From assembly GCA_017631795.1 (NCBI GenBank), contig JAGBSO010000022.1, forward strand, positions 120,130 to 184,129: a DNA stretch of 64,000 bases. Direction: 5' to 3'. The notes beneath the pieces are model-generated. The model did not search any database. It had not been told where the DNA came from and was given only the letters and a program-made list of their open reading frames with translations. Of the stretch, positions 17,027-26,729 are shown one piece after another. The stretch comes from Clostridia bacterium. Lineage in GTDB: Bacteria; Bacillota; Clostridia; Oscillospirales; Acutalibacteraceae. A program made the position numbers and the translations under genes. Every line of letters begins with the position of its first letter. Position 1 is the first letter of the stretch.

Positions 17027-18358
17027 CTACTTTTTATTTAATCTGCTGTCTCTTGAAACTGCAAGAACAATACCCATTTCAGAAAGAAGCACTATTAGTG
17101 ATGTACCGCCGTAACTGAAGAACGGAAGGCTGATACCTGTATTCGGAATTGAGTCGGACGCAACGGCAATATTGAGAATTGCCTGTAATCCTACCTGCAG
17201 AACAAGACCCATTGCAAGCAGCGACCCAAACTTCGTTTTTGCATTCAGCCCTATGATGATTCCTCGCCACACAAGCAATGCAAACAGCAGTATTATAATC
17301 GCAGCACCGACAAATCCCAGTTCTTCACAGACAATTGAGAATATCATGTCATTCTGCGGCTCAGAAACATACATATATTTCTGAGTTGAATTTCCCAGCC
17401 CCTTTCCGAAAAATCCGCCTGAACCTATTGCATAAAGGCCCTGATTGGGCTGCCATCTGTCACCGAGAGGATCAAAATCCTTATCAAGCCAACCGATGAT
17501 TCGTCTTACCATGTAACCTTTGAGAATGCCTGATGAAGCTTCATTTTCAACATATTCATCAGCTTCGCTCTGAGTAATTTCACCTGTTGCAAGTTTTTCA
17601 TTTTTCTCCTGAATTGCGCTGTAAATAGGCACACACACAACAAGCACAACTGCAAGTACCAATGCAATTCCCGCAGCGAACCAACGTGCCCTTACACCAC
17701 CCAGAAACATCATGAATACGCCCAGTGAAAAAATAAGTATACAACCGGAAAGATGATTTTCAAGAAAAACAAGAATAGCTGTAAGACCGAAATATCCACA
17801 GAACATCCAAGTGGGAATCCATGATTCACGGACAAGCCCCATTCCGAGCTTTTCATTGACAGTTGCGCCTATACCTGACTTGACAACTTTAGTTGAACTC
17901 ATCTTTTTGCCGTATTTTCCGTATATATACGCACCGGCAACGATAACAGCAAACTTTGCAAGCTCTGAAGGCTGGAATGTTGTGAAACCAAGGTCAATCC
18001 ATCTGTAAAATCCTGCTTTATACTGAGGCAGAACAAAAACAATCAGCAACAAAAAAATTGAGCCGCCGAAAACTGCATACGGAATAATCTTCCAACGCCA
18101 GAAGTCAGGCTTTATCTTGGAAAAAATCATCATAAAAACTATACCCAGAACAGCATAGATTGCCTGATACCTGATATAAAGTGTTGAGTCGCCGTCCAAT
18201 GCAAGTGCGGAGGGATAGCTGGCAGAAAACATCATTATAAGTCCGACACCAAGAAGACACAGAACTATGGCAAGAAACCATATATCAATTCCGCCGAAAT
18301 TATTAAACTTGCGTATAATCCCTTTTAAAGAAAGACCTTTTTCAGAATTATTTGCCAT
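17027..18358 (-). CDS. ftsW: Peptidoglycan polymerase FtsW (SEDS family)
   Basis: A 443-residue SEDS glycosyltransferase with about ten membrane spans that polymerises lipid II with its partner class B PBP. Visible signatures are FSASYPSALA, FQPSELAKFAVIV, GRWQPN-type loop DRWQPNQGLYAIGSGGFFGKG, and the family hallmark near the end, PNTGISLPFFSYGGTSLIV. The large outer loop contains about 30 extra polar residues (KNEKLATGEITQSEADEYVE). SpoVE is the sporulation paralogue and cannot be excluded by sequence; the dcw context favours FtsW. Confidence 0.93.
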   Translation of the reverse strand: MANNSEKGLSLKGIIRKFNNFGGIDIWFLAIVLCLLGVGLIMMFSASYPSALALDGDSTLYIRYQAIYAVLGIVFMMIFSKIKPDFWRWKIIPYAVFGGSIFLLLIVFVLPQYKAGFYRWIDLGFTTFQPSELAKFAVIVAGAYIYGKYGKKMSSTKVVKSGIGATVNEKLGMGLVRESWIPTWMFCGYFGLTAILVFLENHLSGCILIFSLGVFMMFLGGVRARWFAAGIALVLAVVLVVCVPIYSAIQEKNEKLATGEITQSEADEYVENEASSGILKGYMVRRIIGWLDKDFDPLGDRWQPNQGLYAIGSGGFFGKGLGNSTQKYMYVSEPQNDMIFSIVCEELGFVGAAIIILLFALLVWRGIIIGLNAKTKFGSLLAMGLVLQVGLQAILNIAVASDSIPNTGISLPFFSYGGTSLIVLLSEMGIVLAVSRDSRLNKK

Positions 18359-18393
18359 AAGCTTTACCTCCGTTGAATTTTATATTGATATAT

Positions 18394-19422
18394 TTATTTC
18401 ATCTTTCCGAAATAAACAAGAAGAATCGCAATAAGTGATCCGATTATATTAACAGCTGAAAAAATGTAAACAATTTTTTTCTCTTTCCAACCGCATTTTT
18501 CAAAATGATGATGAATCGGCGCCATTTTGAATATTCTCTTTCCGTGAGTTGCTTTGAAATATGCAATCTGAATAATATCGGAACCGAATTCTATAACATA
18601 AACAATGCCCATAAGAAGAATCAGCCAGGGCATATCAAGACAATATGCAACTGCAATAACAAGTCCGCCCAGGAACATTGAGCCTGTGTCACCCATCATG
18701 ACTTTGGCGGGATTCCAGTTCCATATAAGATAACCTATAAGACTGCCGAGCAGTGCCGCGCAAAGAATGCTGACACCGAACACGCCTCTGAGAACTGCAA
18801 CAACAATACCTGCTGCTGCAAATGTTGCCGTTACAGATGCACACAATCCGTCTATACCGTCTGTAAAATTGACTGCGTTTACAGTACAGTACATAACAAC
18901 AGGGCCAAGTACCCAGAAAAACCATCCCAGATCGATATTACCGACAAATGGCACAAACATATATGTTGCATCTGCCATATGAAGCGAAAACAGATAACCA
19001 CCCATAACAAGAATCTGCGCTATGGATTTCTGTGCAATTGTAAGTCCGAGATTTCTCTTTTTTACGACTTTGATATAATCATCGGCAAAACCGATAATTG
19101 CATAGGAAAAAGCCATAACAATACCACTGAAAAACTTTGTTCTGACCGAGTCTGCAACAAGGCTGTCACCAGCGATAATATCACCGCCCATAATCTTGTC
19201 AGTCACAAGAACAACGATAAGTGCCGCAGTGACTCCTGCCATAAACAGCACACCGCCCATTGTGGGAGTACCCTGTTTGTTTTTGTGCCATGAAGGGCCT
19301 ATATCAAGTATTGTCTGTCCGAATTTAAGCTTATGAAGCCATGGGATAACAATATATCCCAACAGAAACGCTATAAAAAATCCTGCAACTGCCGCAAGAG
19401 TCATAGCAATCCATGTTTTCAT
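18394..19422 (-). CDS. mraY: Phospho-N-acetylmuramoyl-pentapeptide transferase
   Basis: A 342-residue membrane enzyme that makes lipid I from UDP-MurNAc-pentapeptide and undecaprenyl phosphate. Signatures are GTPTMGGVLF near the N-terminus, FADDYIKV (first aspartate pair), NAVNFTDGIDGL, GDTGSMFLGG, and the histidine motif MAPIHHHFEKCGW, all catalytic or substrate-binding elements of MraY. About ten hydrophobic helices are present and the length is typical. In most dcw clusters murD follows; here ftsW follows directly after 35 bases. Confidence 0.97.
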   Translation of the reverse strand: MKTWIAMTLAAVAGFFIAFLLGYIVIPWLHKLKFGQTILDIGPSWHKNKQGTPTMGGVLFMAGVTAALIVVLVTDKIMGGDIIAGDSLVADSVRTKFFSGIVMAFSYAIIGFADDYIKVVKKRNLGLTIAQKSIAQILVMGGYLFSLHMADATYMFVPFVGNIDLGWFFWVLGPVVMYCTVNAVNFTDGIDGLCASVTATFAAAGIVVAVLRGVFGVSILCAALLGSLIGYLIWNWNPAKVMMGDTGSMFLGGLVIAVAYCLDMPWLILLMGIVYVIEFGSDIIQIAYFKATHGKRIFKMAPIHHHFEKCGWKEKKIVYIFSAVNIIGSLIAILLVYFGKMK

Positions 19423-19436
19423 AACGGATTATCCTT

Positions 19437-20801
19437 TCACTGCATCTTATCATATATATAATGTATGATATTTTCCAGTCTCATTCCTCTGCTTGCTTTG
19501 AAAAGCACAGCGTCTCCTTCGCTGATAAAGTCACTGAGTTTTTCAGAAAGCTCATTTGCATCGGTGAAATGATATACTTCTTTAAGGGAATTTTTCTGAG
19601 CTTCGTCTGCAGTAAATGCTGATGCATTACCGTAAGCAAACAGCACATCAATTCCCTTTTCTGCAGCATATTTACCGCAGTCTCTGTGTGCTGTTTCTGA
19701 ATAATCACCGAGTTCAAGCATATCACCGAGAACTGCAATACGGCGTTTTGCATTAATTGTTTCAAGTGTGTTTATACCTGCTTTAACAGAATCGGGACTT
19801 GCATTATAGCAGTCCTCAATAAAGATTACACCGTTTTTGCGGACTGTTCTCTGTCTCATTCCTTCAGGAACATAACCTGCAACCGCTTTTGCTGCTTTTT
19901 CAGGGTCAATTCCGAGTTTTACACCGACAGAAAAAGCTGCAAGTGCGTTATAAACATTGTGAAGCCCAGCGATAGGAATAACACATCTGTATTTATTGCC
20001 GTTATACAAAATGTTGCAGACTGTCTTCTCTTCATCTGTTTCAATATCAACTGCCCTGATCTGACACTTTTCATTTTCTATGCCGAAAAATACAACATCA
20101 TAATCTTCATTCTCAACAGTCTGAAGCATATCGTTATCACCGTTTATGATAAGCGGTGAATTTTTCTTCATGCCTTCAAGAATTTCAAGCTTTGCAGCAA
20201 GAATATTTTCTCTTGAACCGAGATTTTCTATATGAGAAACACCGACATTGGAAATCAAACCTGCAACAGGTCTTGAAACTGCAGTAAGAGTTGCTATTTC
20301 CCCCTTATGGTTCATGCCCATTTCGATAACTGCCGCTTCTGTGCTTTCTTCAATATTAAACAGTGTCAGGGGCATACCGATATCATTATTAAGGTTGCCC
20401 TGAGTCTTGATGGTTTCATATTCACTTGCCATAACAAGTGCAGTCATTTCTTTTGTTGTGGTTTTACCCACACTTCCCGTAAGACCTACAACGGGAATGT
20501 CAAAAAGTCCTCTGTAATATGAAGCAAGAGCGAGAAGCGCTTTTTTTGTATCTTCAACATAAATCACAGGCAGATTTGTTTCACACTTTTTTCTGCACAT
20601 AACCGCTGCTGCACCGTCTGTTTCTGCATTTGCAACAAAGTCATGTCCGTCGAATCTGTCGCCCTCAAGAGCGATAAAAAGTCCGCCTTTTACGGGTTTT
20701 CTGGAGTCAGTATAAACTCCTGTAAAAGAGCCGTTACCTTCAAGTGTTCCGCCCACTGCTTTTGCAGCTTCTGATAAAGTGAGTGTTTTCAAATCAATCA
20801 A
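19437..20801 (-). CDS. murF: UDP-MurNAc-tripeptide:D-alanyl-D-alanine ligase
   Basis: A 454-residue Mur ligase that completes the pentapeptide. The N-terminal domain holds GVYTDSRKPVKGGLFIALEG, the ATP loop is VVGLTGSVGKTTTKEM, and the central region has TQGNLNNDIGMPLT (typical MurF) and MGMNHKGEI. The C-terminal ligase domain carries IEDCYNASPDSVKAG and VLGDMLELG. Its start overlaps the end of murE by 8 bases. Length is typical of the family (450-460). Confidence 0.96.
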   Translation of the reverse strand: MIDLKTLTLSEAAKAVGGTLEGNGSFTGVYTDSRKPVKGGLFIALEGDRFDGHDFVANAETDGAAAVMCRKKCETNLPVIYVEDTKKALLALASYYRGLFDIPVVGLTGSVGKTTTKEMTALVMASEYETIKTQGNLNNDIGMPLTLFNIEESTEAAVIEMGMNHKGEIATLTAVSRPVAGLISNVGVSHIENLGSRENILAAKLEILEGMKKNSPLIINGDNDMLQTVENEDYDVVFFGIENEKCQIRAVDIETDEEKTVCNILYNGNKYRCVIPIAGLHNVYNALAAFSVGVKLGIDPEKAAKAVAGYVPEGMRQRTVRKNGVIFIEDCYNASPDSVKAGINTLETINAKRRIAVLGDMLELGDYSETAHRDCGKYAAEKGIDVLFAYGNASAFTADEAQKNSLKEVYHFTDANELSEKLSDFISEGDAVLFKASRGMRLENIIHYIYDKMQ

Positions 20802-22239
20802 CCTTTACTGAACCGTCAAGAATTCCTCTAACGATTTCTCTTTCATCATAATGTATTTTTTCTGTACCGAAAATCTGATAAGTTTCGTGACCTTTTCCTG
20901 CAAGAAGAACGATATCATCAGTTTCTGCTTCGTTCATTGCAGCAGCAATTGCTTCGGTTCTGTTGACCTTGACAATTTTTTTGACTTTTGATCCTTTTAC
21001 ACCTTCAAGAACATCATCTATGATTTTTTCAGGCTCTTCTGTTCGGGGATTATCTGATGTAACAACAATAACATCGGAGAGTCTTGCTGCAATTTCACCC
21101 ATAATAGGACGCTTTGTGCTGTCTCTGTCACCGCCGCAGCCAAAAACAGTTATAATTCTTGCTTTTGCGATTTTTCTGAGTGATGAAATGATATTTTCAA
21201 GACCGTCAGGTGAATGTGCATAGTCAATAATAACAGTATAATCAGTTTCTGTGGGAACAACTTCAATTCTTCCCTTTACACCTTCGCTCAGAGAAAGTGA
21301 ATAAAGAACTTTGCTGAAATCAAAACCGAGTTCAATCAGAGTAACTGCAGCAGCCATGGAATTATAGACTGTGAATTCGCCGGGAATACCGACTTTTACT
21401 CTTTCGACATATCCCATTGTCACAAGTTCATATTCAATACCGTCATTCTTATATCTTATATATTTTGCTGTGTAATCCGATTCATCACAATCAACTGAAT
21501 ATGTGACCATTCTGCCGTCTGAACTTCTCATCATTGACATTGCGTATTCATCATCAAGATTGAGAATGCAGATATCAGACTCAGCAAAAAGCATTGACTT
21601 TGCTTCTGCATAATTTTCAAATGTACCGTGATAATCAAGATGGTCCTGTGTCAGATTTGAGAATACACCTGCTGCGAAGTGAAGTCCTGCAACTCTGTAC
21701 TGTGCAAGAGCCTGTGAAGACACTTCCATTACACAATATTCACAGCCCTCATTCACCATTTCGTTAAAAAGTGAATGAAGTTCAAAACTTTCAGGTGTTG
21801 TAAGTGCAGCGGGATATTCCTTATCGCCTGCCATATTCTTGACTGTACCGATAAGTCCTGACTTTTTGCCGAGCTTATCGAGCATATTCTTTATAAGAAA
21901 TGCCGTGGTTGTTTTTCCGTTTGTGCCTGTTATGCCGATAAGCTTCAGTCTGCCTGCGGGATTATCGAAGAAGTTTGAGCACATGATTGACATTGCTGCA
22001 CGTGTATTTTCAACAACGATCTGATTCTCAAGACCGAGGTCGTGGTCACACACAACGCAGACTGCGCCTTTCTTCAGCATTTCTGCCGCAACTGAATGAC
22101 CGTCAAAACGGTTTCCTTTTATACATACGAATGCTGTGCCCTTTTTCACCTTTCGTGAATCATCGGTGATAAAATCCACTTCAGCATCGTCATAAATATC
22201 ATAAGTTTTTAATCCTTTGAGAATTTCGGAAATTTTCAT
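20794..22239 (-). CDS. murE: UDP-MurNAc-L-Ala-D-Glu:meso-diaminopimelate ligase
   Basis: A 481-residue Mur ligase that adds the third stem-peptide residue. The ATP loop is GITGTNGKTTTAFL, the UMP part is TDDSRKVKKGTAFVCIKG, and the carbamylated lysine region is TQDHLDYHGTFENYAEAK. The substrate-specifying motif reads TSDNPRTEEP; DNPR is the signature of ligases using meso-diaminopimelate rather than lysine, so the wall is of the DAP type. The C-terminus has GKGHETYQ. It lies 12 bases after the penicillin-binding protein gene. Confidence 0.97.
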   Translation of the reverse strand: MKISEILKGLKTYDIYDDAEVDFITDDSRKVKKGTAFVCIKGNRFDGHSVAAEMLKKGAVCVVCDHDLGLENQIVVENTRAAMSIMCSNFFDNPAGRLKLIGITGTNGKTTTAFLIKNMLDKLGKKSGLIGTVKNMAGDKEYPAALTTPESFELHSLFNEMVNEGCEYCVMEVSSQALAQYRVAGLHFAAGVFSNLTQDHLDYHGTFENYAEAKSMLFAESDICILNLDDEYAMSMMRSSDGRMVTYSVDCDESDYTAKYIRYKNDGIEYELVTMGYVERVKVGIPGEFTVYNSMAAAVTLIELGFDFSKVLYSLSLSEGVKGRIEVVPTETDYTVIIDYAHSPDGLENIISSLRKIAKARIITVFGCGGDRDSTKRPIMGEIAARLSDVIVVTSDNPRTEEPEKIIDDVLEGVKGSKVKKIVKVNRTEAIAAAMNEAETDDIVLLAGKGHETYQIFGTEKIHYDEREIVRGILDGSVKVD

Positions 22240-22251
22240 ATTTTGCCTCCG

Positions 22252-24543
22252 TCAATCCGCAACGCCCACCGTTGTTTTGAATGAAACGGTGATAATTTCG
22301 CCCATATTTACGCTTGTTCCGGCTGCAACGCTCTGCTTGTAAGCAAAAACAGTGCCGCTGTTCAGAGAGCTTCCGGATATTTTAATATTAAGACCGCTGT
22401 TTATCGCAAGGCGGTTTGCTTCACTTACAGTAAGTCCGGTGAAATCAGGAACAGATACAGTTTCTGATTTATAATCTGTTTCAGTATAAAGAACTATCAT
22501 ACCGTCTGACGGCAACTCACGGCCTGCATCAGGATACTGACCGATTACTGTATCACCGTCACCGACAACTTTAACAGAAAGATTTTTGCCGTTTACAAGT
22601 GAACGTGCTTCCTGAATGCTTTTTCCTGTAAAATGAGGTGCTGTTTCAACAAGAAGTTTCATTTCTTCTGTTGTGTATGAATGATCAACACCCATATATG
22701 TAAGAATCTGTTCAAGAACTTCACCTGCAAGAGGAGCTGCAACAGCACCGCCGCCATGCTCACCGGCAGGTTCGTCAACAATAATTATAACCGCAACTTC
22801 GGGATCATATGCAGGTGCAAAACCGCAGAATGAAGCGATATATGCCTCTGTATTTTCGTTTTTGTTGTTTACAACAAGTTTTTCTGATGTACCTGTCTTG
22901 CCGGCAATATGATAACCTGCAACATACGCATTTTTACCTGTACCTGTTGATACAACCTGTTCCATGCAGTCACAGATAATCTTTGCTGTTGACTCTGAAA
23001 TAACCTGACGTCTTACTACGGGAGTTGTTTCTCTTATTGTATTGCCCTCGGAGTCAAGTTCCTTGCTTACAAGGTAAGGGGTCATCAGCTTTCCGCCGTT
23101 GGCAACAGCAGAAACCGCAGTGATCATCTGAAGTGGTGACACCTGGAAAGTCTGACCGAATGAATATGAAGCAAGGTCTGATTTTGAAAATCTGTCTCTT
23201 GACATATAGAGAATATTTTCTGTGGGCGTAAGGTCGCCTGATGAATCTATGCCTGTTTTTTCAGTAAAGCCGAAAGCTTCAAAATAATCATAGAATTTTT
23301 CAGTTCCGAGTTTATCAGCCAATGTAACAGCAAACGGGTTGCATGAATTTTTAAGAAGGTCTGCAAACACTTCACTACCGTGACCGCCTGCTTTCCAGCA
23401 ATTGATTCTTCTTGTTGCATAATCAATTGAACCGCTGCAGTAATGAGTTGTATTAACATCTGCAACACCTTCTTCAATAGCCGCTGCTGCAGTTATAATC
23501 TTGAAAACTGAACCGGGTTCATATGTGTTGACAATTGTATCATTACTCCACTGAATTCCCTGGAAATATGATTTGCTTCTGAGATATGCAGCATCTGCAT
23601 CTTCAGATTCTTCTTCAGGTGCAGCTGAAGCTTCCTCATATGCATGCAGAAGCTGTTCATCGGAAAGCCTAAAAGGTTCATTGAGATCGTAATCGGGAAG
23701 AGATACCATGCCGAGAACAGCACCTGTATCAACATCCATTGCAACACCGTAAACACTCTGTGCTCTTGTGTCCTCAAGAGCCTGTGAAAGAACATCTTCA
23801 AGAATATGCTGAATATAAATATCAATAGTCAGAACGATACTTGTTCCTTCCTGGGCTTCATAAATAGTTTCAAACTGATTAGGCATCAGCGCACCGTTAC
23901 CTTTGATTGCAGTAAGAGTCCTGCCGGAAACGCCTTTGAGAACATCATTGTAATAATACTCAATACCCTCAAGACCGTCACCGTCGCTGCCTGTGAAACC
24001 GATAACTGTTGATGCAAGATTTGAATAGGGATAATATCTCTTTACATCAGGATCTATACAGACAATTTCACTCAGATCTATAGGATTTTCTTTTCTGTTT
24101 TCATACTGATCAATAAATGCATAAATCGCATCTCTTGTATCCTTTTCGATTTCACCTTTTACAAGCTGATATGAATAATTCTTTTCGGTATAGCTTCTTA
24201 TTTTAGCTTCATCCATATCAAGTATCACTGAAAGACCGTTTGCAATGATATCGCGGACTTCTTCTCTTTTTTCTTCTTTGAAGCTGTTGATCTTTGACGG
24301 ATTGAGATAAACACGCCATACAGAAGCACTCTGTGCAAGAACGTTCATATTTGTATCGTAAATCGTACCTCTGGATGCTTTGATTTCCTTATCACCCAAC
24401 TGCTGACTTTCTGCCTTTGCAGAATATTCATCACCTTTTACAAGCTGCAGATAAGCAAGTCTGCCCAGAAGCAAACCTGCAAGTACAAATATTATAATGC
24501 AAGATAAAAATCCTCTTTTATGGCTGTTTACTGTCGCTTTCAC
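22252..24543 (-). CDS. Class B penicillin-binding protein with PASTA domains (FtsI/PBP2B/SpoVD type)
   Basis: A 763-residue septal transpeptidase. Residues 1-32 include one membrane anchor. A dimerisation domain with ASRGTIYDTNMNVLA follows. The transpeptidase domain has the SxxK serine S345 (EPGSVFKII), the SxN motif KNSCNPFAV and the KTG motif AGKTGTSEK. Two PASTA modules lie at about 625-690 and 695-760 (VPDFTGLTVSEANRLA). The start codon is GTG with GGAGAG about 10 bases before it. Only one such gene is in this cluster, so I cannot decide between vegetative PBP2B and sporulation SpoVD; both have PASTA modules. Confidence 0.94.
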   Translation of the reverse strand: MKATVNSHKRGFLSCIIIFVLAGLLLGRLAYLQLVKGDEYSAKAESQQLGDKEIKASRGTIYDTNMNVLAQSASVWRVYLNPSKINSFKEEKREEVRDIIANGLSVILDMDEAKIRSYTEKNYSYQLVKGEIEKDTRDAIYAFIDQYENRKENPIDLSEIVCIDPDVKRYYPYSNLASTVIGFTGSDGDGLEGIEYYYNDVLKGVSGRTLTAIKGNGALMPNQFETIYEAQEGTSIVLTIDIYIQHILEDVLSQALEDTRAQSVYGVAMDVDTGAVLGMVSLPDYDLNEPFRLSDEQLLHAYEEASAAPEEESEDADAAYLRSKSYFQGIQWSNDTIVNTYEPGSVFKIITAAAAIEEGVADVNTTHYCSGSIDYATRRINCWKAGGHGSEVFADLLKNSCNPFAVTLADKLGTEKFYDYFEAFGFTEKTGIDSSGDLTPTENILYMSRDRFSKSDLASYSFGQTFQVSPLQMITAVSAVANGGKLMTPYLVSKELDSEGNTIRETTPVVRRQVISESTAKIICDCMEQVVSTGTGKNAYVAGYHIAGKTGTSEKLVVNNKNENTEAYIASFCGFAPAYDPEVAVIIIVDEPAGEHGGGAVAAPLAGEVLEQILTYMGVDHSYTTEEMKLLVETAPHFTGKSIQEARSLVNGKNLSVKVVGDGDTVIGQYPDAGRELPSDGMIVLYTETDYKSETVSVPDFTGLTVSEANRLAINSGLNIKISGSSLNSGTVFAYKQSVAAGTSVNMGEIITVSFKTTVGVAD

Positions 24544-24614
24544 AGCAAATTCTCTCCTTTTTGTGAGTTTTTCCGGGCTGTTTTTCAGCTAAAAAAAGTT
24601 CCCCAGATTGCCAT

Positions 24615-24644
24615 AAAAAGGGCGAAAGATTTTTCGCCCTTTTT
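24615..24644. terminator. Hairpin terminator inside the dcw cluster, between ftsL and the PBP gene
   Basis: A perfect 13-bp stem AAAAAGGGCGAAA/TTTCGCCCTTTTT (24615-24627 with 24632-24644) with a T-tract built into the arm. It lies in the 158-base gap after ftsL and should reduce transcription of the genes beyond it. Confidence 0.85.
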
Positions 24645-24701
24645 ATGATGGTTCTGACACCTATATGTCAAAACAATCCCTGAATTATGTTTATTTATAG
24701 T

Positions 24702-25244
24702 TTAAGAAAAATATTCTTTAACGTTTTCAAATTTTGTTGCAAGTGGATTTGTATTGTATGATTTTCCACCTGAAATCACAACATGGTTTGACTCGCCTGA
24801 ATCAAAATATGTTATTTTATAATTTTCAAGCTTTACCATACCGAGAGTCTGCTCTGCATAATCCTCAACCTTGTCGATTGAAACCATGCCTTCAAGAGTT
24901 GATTCAAGACGAACATTTTCACTCTTTGCAATATTAATTTCAGACTGAACTGCGTTTATTTTTGTTGCTGTTTCGTCCATTTTTACATTAAGAAACAAAA
25001 CAATTCCCAAAACAAATGCTATAGAAAAAACTGAAAGCAATATTTTTGCACCGCTTATATATGATGCAAGAGCTTCTTTTTTCTGAGCATTTACTGAAAC
25101 AGAAGCTTTCTTCTTTTTTACTGCCTGCTTTTTCTTAGGAGCTGTTTCAGGCTCATATACAGGCTCAAGCTTAGGTGCAGATGTACCGTAGTCGAGCGAA
25201 TCAAACATTGAAAAATTATAAACATTATTACGATTCTGCGCCAA
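24702..25244 (-). CDS. FtsL-like cell division protein
   Basis: A 180-residue bitopic protein in the position of ftsL between rsmH and the PBP gene. Residues 1-60 are a cytoplasmic tail ending in a lysine-rich stretch (KKKQAVKKKKASVSV), residues 67-88 form one membrane helix (ILLSVFSIAFVLGIVLFLNV), and residues 90-130 are a leucine-zipper-type coiled coil (ATKINAVQSEINIAKSENVRLES) followed by DYAEQTLGMVKLE, the typical FtsL/DivIC end. The start codon is TTG with AAGGAGAGG upstream. FtsL pairs with DivIC to activate the septal synthase. FtsL sequences diverge widely, so identification rests mainly on position and topology. Confidence 0.82.
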   Translation of the reverse strand: MAQNRNNVYNFSMFDSLDYGTSAPKLEPVYEPETAPKKKQAVKKKKASVSVNAQKKEALASYISGAKILLSVFSIAFVLGIVLFLNVKMDETATKINAVQSEINIAKSENVRLESTLEGMVSIDKVEDYAEQTLGMVKLENYKITYFDSGESNHVVISGGKSYNTNPLATKFENVKEYFS

Positions 25245-25267
25245 AATGAACCTCTCCTTAAAAATTC

Positions 25268-26191
25268 TTACAGTTTTATAACCGCCCTGAGTCTTGCACT
25301 TCTGCTTCTGGGGTTATATTCAAGCTCCTCATCCGTCGGAGCTTTTGATTTGAAAGGTAGCTCACCTTTCGGTTTATTTCCGCATATACATACGGGGAAT
25401 TCAGGTGGGCATGTACAGCCTTTGCAAAAGTCATTGAATGTGTTTTTGACTATTCTGTCTTCAAGTGAATGGAATGTTATTATTGCAAGTACACCGCCGG
25501 GTCTGAGACTATCAAACATATCTCTGAGTGCACCGGGCAACATTTCAAGCTCTCTGTTAATGTAAATTCTTATAGCCTGGAATGTTTTTCTTGCTGGATG
25601 TCCGTCTCTCTTTGCCTTTGCCGGCATTGAAGCGGAAATGATATCGCACAACTCAAAAGTTGTTTCTATGGGCTTGTCCGCCCTTTTTTTTACAATGTTC
25701 TTTGATATACTTCTTGCATATTTCTCTTCACCGTATGAGAAGATGATATCTGCAAGCTCTTTTTCAGATAATTCATTGACAGCATTGTATGCAGAATATC
25801 CTGATTTGCTCATTCTCATATCGAGAGGCGCATCCTTATGGATTGAAAAACCTCGTTCCGCAGTGTCAAGCTGATATGAACTCACACCCAGATCTGCAAG
25901 TATTCCGTCTGCACCGTCAACATTTTCATCATTCAGAATGCGGATAATATTATCAAAAACATCATTGACAATTGTAACATTCCCATCATTTCTGAACTTT
26001 TCTGTCAGTACTGCAATAGCGTCGGGGTCACGGTCAATGGCAATGAGCCTGCCCGTACTGTTGAGCAATTTTAAGATTTCGGAGGAGTGACCCCCGCCGC
26101 CAGCAGTCGCGTCGACATAAATCCCATTTTGTTTAACGGACAGTGCATCGACTGCTTCCTGAAGCAGAACCGATTTATGGTTGAATTCCAT
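25268..26191 (-). CDS. rsmH: 16S rRNA (cytosine(1402)-N(4))-methyltransferase
   Basis: A 307-residue SAM-dependent enzyme (MraW) that methylates C1402 in the ribosomal P site. Signatures: FNHKSVLLQEAVDAL, the SAM loop YVDATAGGGGHSSEIL, LADLGVSSYQLD, RGFSIHKDAPLDMRM and the C-terminal ITFHSLEDRIVKN. A cysteine cluster (FCKGCTCPPEFPVCICG) near residue 260 is typical of the family. Length is normal. It lies 35 bases after mraZ. Confidence 0.97.
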   Translation of the reverse strand: MEFNHKSVLLQEAVDALSVKQNGIYVDATAGGGGHSSEILKLLNSTGRLIAIDRDPDAIAVLTEKFRNDGNVTIVNDVFDNIIRILNDENVDGADGILADLGVSSYQLDTAERGFSIHKDAPLDMRMSKSGYSAYNAVNELSEKELADIIFSYGEEKYARSISKNIVKKRADKPIETTFELCDIISASMPAKAKRDGHPARKTFQAIRIYINRELEMLPGALRDMFDSLRPGGVLAIITFHSLEDRIVKNTFNDFCKGCTCPPEFPVCICGNKPKGELPFKSKAPTDEELEYNPRSRSARLRAVIKL

Positions 26192-26226
26192 AACGCACCG
26201 CCTTTCGTTAACATTTATATTCGTTC

Positions 26227-26646
26227 TCAGATATAACCCATTTTTTTATCCCAGGATTCTCTGTTCCAGACTTCAATTCTGTTACCCATACCGATGATAG
26301 CAACTTCGCCTTCAATTCCTGCGTGTCTGAGCTGAATGGCACTGAGAGTTATTCTTCCCTGCTTGTCCATTTTGACATCATCCACATAACCGAAAAAGCT
26401 ACGGCTGATTTCTGCTGCTGCTTCAATTTCTTCAACGGTAAGTGCTTCATCTTCCATGTCGTTATACTTCTGGGCAAGCTTATCAAAATGCTCTGCAGTA
26501 TAAAGTCTTAAACAGTTACCCTTTTCACCTTTTTGCCTGAAAACATAAACTGTTTCGCCGAGCGCTTCACGACTGCCCACAGGAATGAATATTCTGTTTT
26601 TTGCATCAAGACCGTGATATGATGTTGATGAAAATCTTGTGTTCAC
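26227..26646 (-). CDS. mraZ: Transcriptional regulator MraZ
   Basis: A 139-residue protein with two AbrB-like DNA-binding halves. The first is TSYHGLDAKNRIFIPVG and the second VKMDKQGRITLSAIQLRHAG, each with the DxKxR signature. The longer frame starts at 26682, but that start has no ribosome site. The GTG at 26646 is preceded by AAAGGAG and gives the standard N-terminus (VNTRFSSTSYHG), so it is preferred. MraZ rings bind repeated boxes before their own gene and repress the dcw operon; such boxes are visible upstream. Confidence 0.95.
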   Translation of the reverse strand: MNTRFSSTSYHGLDAKNRIFIPVGSREALGETVYVFRQKGEKGNCLRLYTAEHFDKLAQKYNDMEDEALTVEEIEAAAEISRSFFGYVDDVKMDKQGRITLSAIQLRHAGIEGEVAIIGMGNRIEVWNRESWDKKMGYI

Positions 26647-26700
26647 ACGCCCGACTCCTTTCAAGCAAATTTTAAAATGCAAAAATGAGGGGTAATGCTT

Positions 26701-26728
26701 CCATTGTCCCCATTTTTCTCCACTTTAC
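26701..26728 (-). promoter_or_regulatory. Candidate MraZ operator: three TGG direct repeats
   Basis: Read on the minus strand the segment is AAAGTGGAG, AAAAATGGGG, ACAATGGAAG: three TGGNN half-sites spaced 9-10 bases apart. This matches the known MraZ-box layout of TGGGN direct repeats about one helical turn apart. It lies between the mraZ promoter and the GTG start. Confidence 0.72.
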
Positions 26729-26729
26729 T

